DNA of 7,013 nt from an uncultured Lachnospiraceae bacterium (GTDB lineage Bacteria; Bacillota; Clostridia; Lachnospirales; Lachnospiraceae). The stretch is from positions 1-7,013 of the forward strand of contig CAMOZD010000065.1 in assembly GCA_946630645.1 (NCBI GenBank), given 5' to 3'. Both the position numbers and the translations under genes were made by a program. Shown piece by piece: positions 1 through 6,062 of this stretch; position 1 is the stretch's first letter, and each line of letters begins with the position of its first letter. The notes beneath the pieces are model-generated. The model was given only the letters and a program-made list of their open reading frames with translations. It had not been told where the DNA came from and did not search any database.

Positions 1-452
1 ATATGGTGTCCAGTTAAACTTTTCTCAATCTTCCAATGTTTGACTTTCTCTGACAGGACAACCAATTCATCTAAGCTCAATTCAGGCAGGTTCTCAAGAT
101 CATCCAGGAAAGCCATGATACTCTCATTGGCCCTGGCCTTGGCAATCTCCATGTAAAAATTAGTGATTACAGCAGTGATCACGGCAACGATCACAATAGA
201 ATACAAAGATAAAACCACTGTAAAAATACGGGCTATCAGGGACTTGGCATAAACGTCCCCGAAACCTATGGTGGTGGCCGCGGCAAAGCAGTACCAGAGG
301 CTGTCAACCATCGTTTGGATTTCCGGATCCACAAGCCAGATTATCACAGAGGAAATCAGAAAAAATGCCATATAGGTTCCGAGCAGCTTATTGGCACCCG
401 AGTCCTTAATAACCTGTTTCATCAGTTTCCAGTTTTTGATTCTTCTTTTCAT
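1..452 (-). CDS. Two-transmembrane potassium channel, N-terminal part (cut by window edge)
   Basis: The visible 150 residues fit a small K+ channel subunit of the Ion_trans_2 (two-helix plus pore loop) family, which forms tetramers in the cytoplasmic membrane. The start ATG (450-452) is preceded by AAGGAG with 12 bases of spacing. A basic N-terminus (MKRRIKNWKLMK) leads into a first membrane helix at about residues 24-41. A pore loop follows with the selectivity-filter sequence TTIGFGD at 60-66, a variant of the usual TVGYGD. The second helix is at about 72-100, and then an acidic, helical cytoplasmic tail begins (KARANESIMAFLDDLENL). The frame is open to base 1, so the C-terminus lies outside the window and any ligand-binding domain cannot be judged. 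Gating and physiological role are unknown. The family call is firm because filter, pore helix and both membrane helices are in the right order. Confidence 0.88.
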   Translation of the reverse strand, partial: MKRRIKNWKLMKQVIKDSGANKLLGTYMAFFLISSVIIWLVDPEIQTMVDSLWYCFAAATTIGFGDVYAKSLIARIFTVVLSLYSIVIVAVITAVITNFYMEIAKARANESIMAFLDDLENLPELSLDELVVLSEKVKHWKIEKSLTGHH

Positions 453-480
453 AATTCAGCTGGTCTCCTTTTCCGTCTTC

Positions 481-493
481 TGCCTTTAAGGCA
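481..493. promoter_or_regulatory. 13 bp perfect inverted repeat in the channel gene leader
   Basis: TGCCTT-T-AAGGCA is a perfect inverted repeat with 6 bp arms and a single central base. It sits between the predicted transcription start and the ribosome binding site of the channel gene. The central spacing is too short for an RNA hairpin, so a dimeric repressor operator is the more natural reading. This is inference; no regulator gene is nearby. Confidence 0.25.
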
Positions 494-513
494 TCCTCTA
501 AAGTATACATAAG

Positions 514-542
514 ATTTTAGCATCTTTAAAAAGCCTTTACAA
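514..542 (-). promoter_or_regulatory. Candidate sigma-A promoter of the potassium channel gene
   Basis: On the minus strand a -35 box TTGTAA (537-542) and a -10 box TAAAAT (514-519) are separated by exactly 17 bases. The -10 matches consensus at five of six positions and the -35 at four. Transcription would start near 507 and give a leader of about 55 bases before the channel ATG. The placement is sensible, but no experimental support is available from sequence. Confidence 0.5.
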
Positions 543-570
543 TTTTAGTATTCCCATAGCGCACTTTGTC

Positions 571-585
571 AGGCTGTCGCAGCCT
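571..585. other. Small hairpin downstream of the gene remnant
   Basis: AGGCTG-TCG-CAGCCT is a perfect 6 bp stem with a 3-base loop, lying about 27 bases beyond the stop of the broken gene at 612. On the minus strand no T-run follows it, so it does not look like a proper intrinsic terminator. It may be a weak terminator or leftover structure. Confidence 0.25.
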
Positions 586-611
586 TTCTCCGGGAATCCC
601 CATCTTTCTTC

Positions 612-804
612 TCAAGGCAGGGAAGGAAGCTTCCCATAGGCGGAATCATCCAGGTCAATCTCCAGTGGATCTATTGTTTTAGGCTCTTCCGTGAGCTGAA
701 AGGTCTCCGGGTTCAAACCATATTTAACCGCCGCATACTGGTGACCGGAATACATCTCCACGTACTTTTTCTATCAGCTTCCTTGTTTTATCGACTTCTT
801 TTCT
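612..804 (-). pseudogene. C-terminal remnant of a frameshifted gene of unknown family
   Basis: The segment from about 764 down to the TGA at 612-614 reads like the end of a normal protein, with tail residues YVEMYSGHQYAAVKYGL, then NPETFQLTEEP, ending GKLPSLP. The frame meets TAG and TGA at 771-776, immediately upstream. In the adjacent frame the preceding DNA reads EVDKTRKLIEK. Adding one A to the run of five A's at 766-770 (written on the minus strand as GAAAAAG) would join them as DKTRKLIEKKYVEMYSGHQY. The simplest reading is a gene that lost one base in an A run and whose upstream part has decayed into, or been replaced by, the 34 bp tandem array. An intact 47-residue ORF from ATG 755 exists, but it has no convincing ribosome binding site. 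I do not recognise the family. Confidence 0.45.
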
Positions 805-1004
805 CTATCAGCTTCCTTGTTTTATCGACTTCTTTTCTCTATAGGTTTCCTTGCTCTTAATCTTTCTCTTCTCCAAAGACTTCCTTACTCAATAGGCTTC
901 TAAACCTCACAGGCTTCCTTGCTCTATAGTCCAGGCTCTATCTTAGAAGTCCTTTCTGCCGGGATTTCTTTCCTCTATAGGCCTCTTTCTTGGAAGACCT
1001 TTCT
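771..1004. repeat. Degenerate tandem array with units of about 34 bp
   Basis: Two identical 34 bp units lie at 771-804 and 805-838; each begins CTATCAGCTTCCTTG and ends CGACTTCTTTTCT. A diverged third copy starts at 839 (CTATAGGTTTCCTTGCTC). Further, more degenerate copies of the core continue to about 1004, for example CAGGCTTCCTTGCTCTATAG near 911-930 and CTCTATAGGCC near 973-983. The strand is strongly biased: pyrimidines on plus, purines on minus. A unit of 34 is not a multiple of three, so the array cannot be a conserved coding repeat in one frame. It occupies the space between the reductase gene and the gene remnant and probably grew by slipped-strand duplication. No function is evident. 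Confidence 0.75.
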
Positions 1005-1016
1005 AACGGAATCTTT

Positions 1017-1934
1017 TCATCCGGCCCCAGCGGTCAGCCGGTCATTGACATAGTCAAAGCCAAGCCGGTCTATGGTTTGGGCGAACCTTTCCTTCGGCAA
1101 TCCTTCCTCTATGTAGAGGGTGATAGTCCTTTCTATGGCGGCCATCAGTTCATCCTCCGACAGGAAAATCCTGCTAAGGGGCCGGCCGTGGGCGACGCAT
1201 TTGTCAGACCGTCCGCCTACATATATCTTAAAACCATCCTGCCAATGGTCAAAGAGACCAAAGGGGCAGGCCCCGCTGCATTTCCCACAATTCCTGCAGG
1301 CAGCAGGGTCCAGATGGATCCTGCCCTCCCTGAGTCTGGCGGCCCCAGCCGGACAGGATGTCTCCACCCGGCAGCTTTTACAGGCCCTGCAGCCGGAAAG
1401 ATCGGGCAGGGGAATCCTCTGGCCAATGATTCCAAGGTCGGCCAGACTGGCCTTTACACAGTTGTTGGGGCAGCCACTGACTACAAGCTTGAACTTGTGG
1501 GGCAGGCTGACAGCCCGGTAAGCCAGGAAGAATCTCTGGTGGAGCTTTTCTGTAAGAGCAAAGGTATCAAAGAGACCATGACGGCAGGCCGTCCCTTTAC
1601 AGGAGTGGATCGGATGAATACCCAGTCCCGTCCCTCCGGTCACCAGGCCCTGTCCATCCAGATAGTCAAGAAGGTCCTGAAGCTGACCATAAGCCACCCC
1701 CTGGATCTCTATGCCAAGCTGGGGTGTAAGTCTCAATTCACCGGACCCGAACTGGCCGGCGGCCTGACTGATGACGGCCTGTTCGCGGCCTGATACAAAT
1801 CCATTCCTGGTCACCACCCGCACATTAAAGATATCTTTGTAACGTTTATCCCGGAGGCAACCCAGGCCCTGCAGTCTTTTGATTTCCTCCCTGGGGATCC
1901 CGGATTCTCTCACAGGAGCTTTTCCTTGCTTCAT
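1017..1934 (-). CDS. Sulfite/nitrite reductase-like [4Fe-4S] siroheme protein (AsrC-like)
   Basis: This 305-residue protein matches the compact single-repeat nitrite/sulfite reductase family of anaerobes, related to AsrC. Residues about 30-100 form the ferredoxin-like half domain. The siroheme/[4Fe-4S] ligands are C112 and C117 (SCKGTACRHG) followed by C155 and C159 (SGCPNNC). The first pair is spaced C-X4-C, which I recall as usual in this clostridial subgroup, whereas classical enzymes have C-X5-C. An inserted two-cluster ferredoxin domain follows, with C182/C185/C188/C194 and C213/C216/C219/C223. The C-terminus (KIYVGG to ERFAQTIDRLGF) completes the reductase fold. The expected reaction is ferredoxin-linked reduction of sulfite, or possibly nitrite, in the cytoplasm. 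The start ATG is 13 bases after a GGAAGGAT stretch. The gene lies 71 bp downstream of the fusion dehydrogenase gene. The exact substrate and electron donor cannot be set, because asrA- and asrB-type partners are not in the window. Confidence 0.85.
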   Translation of the reverse strand: MKQGKAPVRESGIPREEIKRLQGLGCLRDKRYKDIFNVRVVTRNGFVSGREQAVISQAAGQFGSGELRLTPQLGIEIQGVAYGQLQDLLDYLDGQGLVTGGTGLGIHPIHSCKGTACRHGLFDTFALTEKLHQRFFLAYRAVSLPHKFKLVVSGCPNNCVKASLADLGIIGQRIPLPDLSGCRACKSCRVETSCPAGAARLREGRIHLDPAACRNCGKCSGACPFGLFDHWQDGFKIYVGGRSDKCVAHGRPLSRIFLSEDELMAAIERTITLYIEEGLPKERFAQTIDRLGFDYVNDRLTAGAG

Positions 1935-1968
1935 AAGCAGCTCATCCTTCCAGCTTCTCTTCTAAAAA

Positions 1969-1996
1969 AATATATACCAATCCATATAAAAAACAA
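1969..1996 (-). promoter_or_regulatory. Weak candidate promoter of the reductase-like gene
   Basis: On the minus strand TTGTTT (1991-1996) and TATATT (1969-1974) are separated by 16 bases. The -10 box matches five of six consensus positions and the -35 only three. It would give a short leader of about 30 bases. No terminator hairpin is visible between the fusion gene and the reductase gene, so read-through from upstream is equally possible. Confidence 0.28.
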
Positions 1997-2005
1997 GAAA
2001 CGATT

Positions 2006-3754
2006 TCAATAGCCCAGCTTTTTATTCACAGTATGAAGCAAGGGCCATCCTCTGCTGTAATTCTTCAGATCCTCGCAGAACATATCCACTGCCCTGTCTT
2101 TAGTAAAGTTTATGGTCATATTGCCGGCCACATGGGGTGTCAGCAAGATATTTTTTGCCTCCCAGAGCGGGTCATCCTTGGGCAGGGGCTCATGCTGCAT
2201 GACATCTAAAGCCGCCCCGGCCAGCCGGCCCTCATTGAGGGCCTTGACAAGGGCCGCCTCATCGATGGCGTCCCCCCGGCCCACATTGATGATATAGGCA
2301 GTCTCCGGCAGAAGACTGATCCGGTGGGCATTGAGAATCCCCCTGGTCTGGGCCGTGGAAGGCAGGCTCATGGCCAGGATATCTGTCTCTGGCAGCACCT
2401 GGTCCAGGCTGGTCCAGGGAAGAACCTGATCAAAGACCGGCATCCTGCTTTTTCCACTGAGGTTAACAGCAATAATTGATCTGGGTTCAAAGGCCCTGAC
2501 CCTTCTGGCAAAGCAGCAGCCGATATCACCGGCTCCTAAGACGGTCACCCGGCTGTCCTTTATGGATGCCTGGGCCCTGGGCCGGGGCCAGCCCCTCTCC
2601 CGCATTCCTTCCTGGAATTCAGGCATCCGGCGCAGCAGCATAAGGGTCTGCATAATCATATGCTCTGCCATGGTGGTCCCATAGGCACCGGAGGAATTGG
2701 TCAATATGAGATTGGGGGACAAAAGAGCCCCCGGCCTTAAAAAAATATCTGCTCCCGCCGAGGGAAGACAGAGCCACTTCAAGGTCCTGGAAGAGGCCGC
2801 TGTCTCCGGAGCATGACCGAAGACCACCTCTGCCTTAGCCAGGGCAGCCTTAGCTCCTTCCTCCTGTTCAAAATTATAAAAAGAACAAAGGAAACCCTTT
2901 TCCCGGGCCAGCCGGCTGATTTTGTCTTTGTGGTCCTTGCCCAGCCAATTACCGAGAACGACGATGGACCTGGGCTCTGCCTGAAAAGATCCAGCCGGCT
3001 GCCCTGCTGGCACATTCCTCTCCAGTCCCCATGAATCCAAAGCAGAATCTGCCCTTTCTTTCAGGGCCTCCTTATTATCCGGGAACTCCTCATTCTCTTC
3101 CTCACTGACAGGAACAATGGTATAGAAATCGGCCTGGCCGCTAAAATAGCGTTCATAGAGCTCTGTCCTGGACATGGGGGCTGCCTGGGTGGGAATCAAT
3201 CTCATTCTTTCCAGTTCACTATTAACATATTCCATGTCATAGCTGTTATCAAACTGGGCATCTGTCCACTCCTTCATGGCCTCATATTCCGGTGAGCCGG
3301 GATTGGACAAGATATCCCTGAGCTCATAATAGCCCCAGATGCCGCCACAGTCTTCATAGGGGGTATCTCCCTTATATTTTATCACCTGAGGGTAATTATA
3401 TTCATAATCTTTAATCACTTTTTCAATCTGGACCTGGTGGCGCCAGTCATCACCGAAATCATAGGTATAGGTGAAAGACTTGACAAGGCCAAAAAAGTCA
3501 TCAATGATATGGCGGGCCGCGTCCAGGATTTCATGGTCGAAAACAGCCCAGCTATCTTCTTCATCATAATCATCGTCCAGATCCAGCTTCAGCTGATGGA
3601 AGGAATAGTTACTCATATGGTAACCGCACCAGCCAAAGGCCGTATTAATGACCAGGGTCAGTTGAGAGAAGCTGAGGCCGGAAGGCACGATCAACCTCCT
3701 CCAAATGGGTGGATGGGAATCCTTGATTGTTATTTTTAACTGGTAAGCTTTCAT
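2006..3754 (-). CDS. Fusion: pRiA4b ORF-3-like domain plus D-2-hydroxyacid dehydrogenase
   Basis: The 582-residue product has two unrelated parts. Residues 1 to about 185 match the plasmid pRiA4b ORF-3-like family (also called IS1096 passenger TnpR-like): IWRRLIVPSGLSFSQL (17-32), GWCGYHMSNYSF, then YTYDFGDDWRHQV (96-108) and EDCGGIWGYYELRDIL (134-149). The molecular role of that family is not known. A polar, acidic linker follows (about 190-262). Residues 263-582 are a full D-isomer-specific 2-hydroxyacid dehydrogenase: Rossmann motif GAGDIG (407-412) and catalytic residues R493 (NVGRGD), E522 (HEP) and H541 (TPHVAGN). It should reduce a 2-keto acid with NAD(P)H, or run in reverse; the substrate is unknown. 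The ATG is preceded by GGGAGG with about 10 bases of spacing. The reading frame runs through without interruption. The family calls are firm, while the biological meaning of the fusion is open. Confidence 0.88.
   Translation of the reverse strand: MKAYQLKITIKDSHPPIWRRLIVPSGLSFSQLTLVINTAFGWCGYHMSNYSFHQLKLDLDDDYDEEDSWAVFDHEILDAARHIIDDFFGLVKSFTYTYDFGDDWRHQVQIEKVIKDYEYNYPQVIKYKGDTPYEDCGGIWGYYELRDILSNPGSPEYEAMKEWTDAQFDNSYDMEYVNSELERMRLIPTQAAPMSRTELYERYFSGQADFYTIVPVSEEENEEFPDNKEALKERADSALDSWGLERNVPAGQPAGSFQAEPRSIVVLGNWLGKDHKDKISRLAREKGFLCSFYNFEQEEGAKAALAKAEVVFGHAPETAASSRTLKWLCLPSAGADIFLRPGALLSPNLILTNSSGAYGTTMAEHMIMQTLMLLRRMPEFQEGMRERGWPRPRAQASIKDSRVTVLGAGDIGCCFARRVRAFEPRSIIAVNLSGKSRMPVFDQVLPWTSLDQVLPETDILAMSLPSTAQTRGILNAHRISLLPETAYIINVGRGDAIDEAALVKALNEGRLAGAALDVMQHEPLPKDDPLWEAKNILLTPHVAGNMTINFTKDRAVDMFCEDLKNYSRGWPLLHTVNKKLGY
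3011..3023 (-). promoter_or_regulatory. Possible internal ribosome binding site and GTG start for the dehydrogenase half
   Basis: Inside the linker of the fusion gene, GGAG (3020-3023 on the minus strand) stands six bases before an in-frame GTG (3011-3013, codon 248). Starting there would give a 335-residue protein, the usual size of a stand-alone D-2-hydroxyacid dehydrogenase, and it starts just before its first beta strand (SIVVLGNW). It may be a relic of a formerly separate gene or an active internal start. Chance occurrence cannot be excluded. Confidence 0.3.
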
Positions 3755-3762
3755 AACATTGT

Positions 3763-3770
3763 AACCTCCC
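3763..3770 (-). promoter_or_regulatory. Ribosome binding site of the fusion gene
   Basis: GGGAGGTT on the minus strand, with its GGAGG core ending 10 bases before the ATG at 3752-3754, fixes the start of the fusion protein. An ATG slightly upstream (ATGTTATGA) stops after two codons and is not a usable start. Confidence 0.7.
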
Positions 3771-3842
3771 TAAGACAGTAGGATTTTCTTCCTTCCTGCC
3801 CAAAACAGAATCCTAGCCCATCTACAAAGGCCTTTATCCTTG

Positions 3843-3854
3843 TACAGACCTGTA
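3843..3854. promoter_or_regulatory. Small inverted repeat upstream of the fusion gene
   Basis: TACAG-AC-CTGTA has perfect 5 bp arms around two bases, about 90 bp upstream of the fusion gene start. On the minus strand a -10-like TATGAT/GATAAT stretch (3868-3876 region) lies just upstream of it, without a good -35 box. It could be an operator; short arms make chance plausible. Confidence 0.18.
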
Positions 3855-3966
3855 AAAATCAGTTATTATCATATTTATTGTAACATAGGTTCTTTGTCTG
3901 CTGTATATATTTATATAATCTCATAGGCTAAATATATTTTGAAAATGTCGGGACAAACCCAGTCTC

Positions 3967-4725
3967 TCAGGCTGAAACCACCTTGATCAGGAGCAGGCCC
4001 AGGACAAACAGAATCACCGGCCGGACCACCCTGGCCCCTTTATTCATGGCCAGGCCGGCTCCGATATAATTGCCGGCCATATTAAAGAAGGCTCCTGCCA
4101 GACCCAGAGGAATCAGGACCTGGCCATGGAGCAGGAATATAGTCAGAGATGTAATATTCGTAGTAAGATTGATCACCTTGGACTGGGCATTGGCCGCCGT
4201 AACCCCCATCCTGGCAAAGACAGTGAAGGCTATGATCAAAAAGGTTCCCGTCCCGGGTCCATAAAAACCGTCATAGGCTCCAATCACAAAGGAAGCTAAA
4301 GCCGCCACCAGATAGGTCCGCCTGTCCTCTTTCGCCTGACCGCCCCGGTCCTGGAACATATTTTTGTTAAGGACGAAAAATGCCGCCAGGGGCAGTATGA
4401 TAAAAAGTACATTTCTCATGACCTGGTCACTCATACGTAGAGAGAGCTGGGCCCCGAGAGAAGACCCGGCCATGGCGCAGGCCACCGATGGCAGGGCCAG
4501 CCGGTAATTGACCAGGCCATGCCTGATAAAACGGCTGGTGGCCAGGGTTGTCCCACAGGTCGAGGACAATTTATTCGTGGCAATACTGTAGTGGATGGGC
4601 AGGCCGGCAAAAAGGTAAGCCGGCAAGGAAATAAGGCCTCCACCTCCTCCTATGGCATCTACCAGACCGGCCACAAAAAGAAGGGGACACACGATGAGAA
4701 AGGTTCTTGGACTAAGTTCGAACAT
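3967..4725 (-). CDS. TSUP (TauE/SafE) family anion permease
   Basis: This 252-residue, highly hydrophobic protein fits the sulfite exporter TauE/SafE family (PF01925), which moves sulfite, sulfoacetate or other sulfur-containing and organic anions across the cytoplasmic membrane. Both internal repeats carry their hallmark: GGGGGLISLP at 26-35 with IATNKLSS at 48-55, and GFYGPGTGTF at 153-162 with NAQSKVINLTTN at 179-190. About seven to eight membrane helices can be drawn, with a polar loop at 120-136 (NKNMFQDRGGQAKEDRR) between the halves. Length is normal. The ATG is preceded by AGGAG with seven bases of spacing. The gene is 212 bp upstream of the fusion dehydrogenase and shares its strand, and the sulfite reductase-like gene follows further on, which makes a sulfur anion a reasonable substrate guess. 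Direction of transport is not decidable. I see no clear terminator after the stop. Confidence 0.87.
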   Translation of the reverse strand: MFELSPRTFLIVCPLLFVAGLVDAIGGGGGLISLPAYLFAGLPIHYSIATNKLSSTCGTTLATSRFIRHGLVNYRLALPSVACAMAGSSLGAQLSLRMSDQVMRNVLFIILPLAAFFVLNKNMFQDRGGQAKEDRRTYLVAALASFVIGAYDGFYGPGTGTFLIIAFTVFARMGVTAANAQSKVINLTTNITSLTIFLLHGQVLIPLGLAGAFFNMAGNYIGAGLAMNKGARVVRPVILFVLGLLLIKVVSA

Positions 4726-4784
4726 ATTACTACTCCTGTAAGATACTGCTGTTGCAAAATATTATTACTGTAAAATAATTTCTG

Positions 4785-4880
4785 CTGGAAAACACTTTTC
4801 CTATATATTACCACTCCTGGAAAACACTTTTCCTATATATTACTAGTCCTGGAAAACACTCTTCCTATAAAATACCACTC
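4785..4880. repeat. Tandem array, three 32 bp units with an internal hairpin
   Basis: Three contiguous 32 bp units start at 4785, 4817 and 4849, each beginning CTGGAAAACACT and ending near CCACTC. Each holds GGAAAA-CAC-TTTTCC (4787-4801, 4819-4833), a 6 bp stem with 3-base loop. Copy three reads TCTTCC in one arm, which becomes a G-U wobble in a minus-strand RNA (4851-4865). A diverged copy of the unit edge recurs at 4724-4739, 14 of 16 bases matching 4805-4820, and that copy overlaps the ribosome binding site and first base(s) of the permease start codon. The array lies in the presumed leader or promoter region of the TSUP gene. Confidence 0.8.
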
Positions 4881-4898
4881 CATAAAAAATACCCCTTT

Positions 4899-4926
4899 AA
4901 AAAAGCCACAGAAAAAAACTGTGGCT
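4899..4926 (-). terminator. Rho-independent terminator of the PHP gene
   Basis: On the minus strand AGCCACAG (complement of 4919-4926) pairs perfectly with CTGTGGCT (complement of 4904-4911) around a loop of seven T's, giving an 8 bp stem. A run of five more T's follows at 4903-4899. It lies about 95 bases after the stop of the PHP-domain gene and so closes that unit ahead of the permease gene. On the plus strand A's follow the stem, so it acts only leftwards. Confidence 0.85.
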
Positions 4927-5020
4927 AAAATAAAGATTCGAGTTATAAATTATTAAAATGATAATATTCAGACTCATTTATTTTATGCGTCCGTCCTGTC
5001 CCTGTCAAGGACTTAAGACC

Positions 5021-5863
5021 TTAAAGTCTGGCCAGAATGGTCAGCATTTCCTGGTCTACAATCCTGCAGGCTGCGTTAAGCTCTCCTAAGGAAACCTTCT
5101 TGTTCCTGCCATGGTAGTCACTGCCGCCGCTGATGGAAAGGCCTTTCTCCCGGGCAGCCTGCAGGAGCAGGTCAATCTGTTCATCATTATAGATGCAATA
5201 ATAGCATTCCAGCCCTTCAAGGCCTGCGGCCGTCAGCAGATCAAGCTGCTTGCGGAAATTCTCGTAGGAGACCCTTTTCTCCCCGGTTCCTCCGAAAGGA
5301 TGGGCCCAAACCGGGATTCCTCCTGCCTGCAGGATCGCCTTTATTACCTTTATGCCATCGATACGGTCTGACTCTGTCTTACAGGGGTTAATATACTTGT
5401 CTATGGCCGCATTTTTGTCCGGGGCCAGGCCCTTGGCGGCCAGGAGGTTGCCAAGATGGGGCTTGCCCACACTGCCCGACTTGTGGAGGATAGCCATGTC
5501 TTCCTCAGTGAGTACAATGTTGAAATTATCCTTAAGAAAGTTCAACCTTCTCTCCAGCTTATTCCTGCGGAGAGCCTTACCCTCCTCCAGCACAGCCTGA
5601 AAGGCTTCATGGTCCCAGTCACAGCCGTAAGCCAGGATATGACATTTACCGGCAGGAGTAATACAGGAGAACTCAATGCCCCGGATGAAATGCATATCGG
5701 AAGGAACCAGGGCCTCCATCTCCCGGGACCCGTTTATGGTATCATGGTCAGTAACGGCAAAAGTAGTTATGCCTGCTTCTCTTAATTTCCCTAAAAGCTG
5801 GGGAATCGTGTCTGTCCCGTCAGACGCTGTACTATGCATATGCAAATCAATCACTTGCTTCAT
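5021..5863 (-). CDS. PHP-domain phosphoesterase (YciV/RnmAPH-like)
   Basis: The 280-residue product is a complete PHP-domain metal-dependent phosphoesterase like the YciV/TrpH group, whose characterised members hydrolyse nucleoside 3',5'-bisphosphates (pAp) or trim 5' ends of short RNAs. Metal ligands in order are H8 and H10 (DLHMHSTASDGT) with D15, D39-H40 (VTDHDT), E64 (GIEFSC), H75 (CHILAYG), H136 (GKPHLGNLL), H188 (VWAHPFGG), and D249/H251 (GGSDYHG). All are present, so it should be active in the cytoplasm. An upstream ATG at 5917 would add 18 residues, but it lacks a ribosome binding site and lies inside the predicted -10 box. I chose the ATG at 5861-5863, which follows GAGGAG at 13 bases and starts exactly at the conserved MKQVIDLHMHS. 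The gene is probably monocistronic, with its own promoter and terminator, and divergent from the MATE gene. The true substrate (pAp or oligonucleotides) is not decidable. Confidence 0.87.
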   Translation of the reverse strand: MKQVIDLHMHSTASDGTDTIPQLLGKLREAGITTFAVTDHDTINGSREMEALVPSDMHFIRGIEFSCITPAGKCHILAYGCDWDHEAFQAVLEEGKALRRNKLERRLNFLKDNFNIVLTEEDMAILHKSGSVGKPHLGNLLAAKGLAPDKNAAIDKYINPCKTESDRIDGIKVIKAILQAGGIPVWAHPFGGTGEKRVSYENFRKQLDLLTAAGLEGLECYYCIYNDEQIDLLLQAAREKGLSISGGSDYHGRNKKVSLGELNAACRIVDQEMLTILARL

Positions 5864-5914
5864 TTTATCTATTTCACTCCTCTTTGTGATACCGTCATTT
5901 CTAACTACCGATTC

Positions 5915-5942
5915 CATATATTAATGCTTAACAATATATCAA
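5915..5942 (-). promoter_or_regulatory. Candidate promoter of the PHP gene
   Basis: On the minus strand TTGATA (5937-5942, five of six) and TATATG (5915-5920, four of six) are separated by 16 bases. Transcription would begin near 5908, downstream of the alternative ATG at 5917, which supports the shorter PHP protein. The leader would be about 45 bases and contain the GAGGAG site at 5877-5882. Confidence 0.45.
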
Positions 5943-6010
5943 TTGACTTTTCATGAGCTTTTCCGGATAGTCATTCATCCATTTTAAAGGATTTCCTGGA
6001 AAAAATAAAG

Positions 6011-6028
6011 TATCAGAAACTATCAGAA
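6011..6028. promoter_or_regulatory. Ten-bp-phased direct repeat upstream of the MATE promoter
   Basis: TATCAGAA occurs at 6011-6018 and again at 6021-6028, exactly one helical turn apart and about 35 bp upstream of the -35 box at 6063. This geometry is typical of binding sites for an activator dimer arranged in tandem, but with only two short copies it may be accidental. No regulator gene is in the window. Confidence 0.25.
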
Positions 6029-6062
6029 GAAAAGAATTACCGTAAAAATGGTGTCCATCTCC

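Noticed and set aside
771..1004. CRISPR array
   Set aside because: Units are directly contiguous without unique spacers and degrade gradually; there are no cas genes. The same reasoning excludes CRISPR for 4785-4880 and 6828-7013.
990..1793. A 267-codon open frame on the plus strand opposite the reductase-like gene
   Set aside because: The minus-strand frame has all the cysteine motifs of a known family; this one shows no recognisable domain and is an antisense shadow of GC-rich coding DNA.
3437..3739. A 100-codon plus-strand frame opposite the pRiA4b-like domain
   Set aside because: It lies wholly within the well supported fusion gene and matches no family I recognise; a shadow.
2006..3754. 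A mobile element, because the N-terminal domain family is sometimes named an IS1096 passenger protein
   Set aside because: No transposase, terminal inverted repeats or target duplications are visible around the gene; the family name alone is not evidence of mobility.
3900..3966. Terminator after the permease gene
   Set aside because: Only a 3 bp GGG/CCC pairing and AT-rich sequence are present; no stem strong enough to call.
5864..5917. N-terminal extension of 18 residues on the PHP protein from the ATG at 5917
   Set aside because: No ribosome binding site precedes it, it falls inside the candidate -10 box, and the family begins at the MKQVIDLHMH start.
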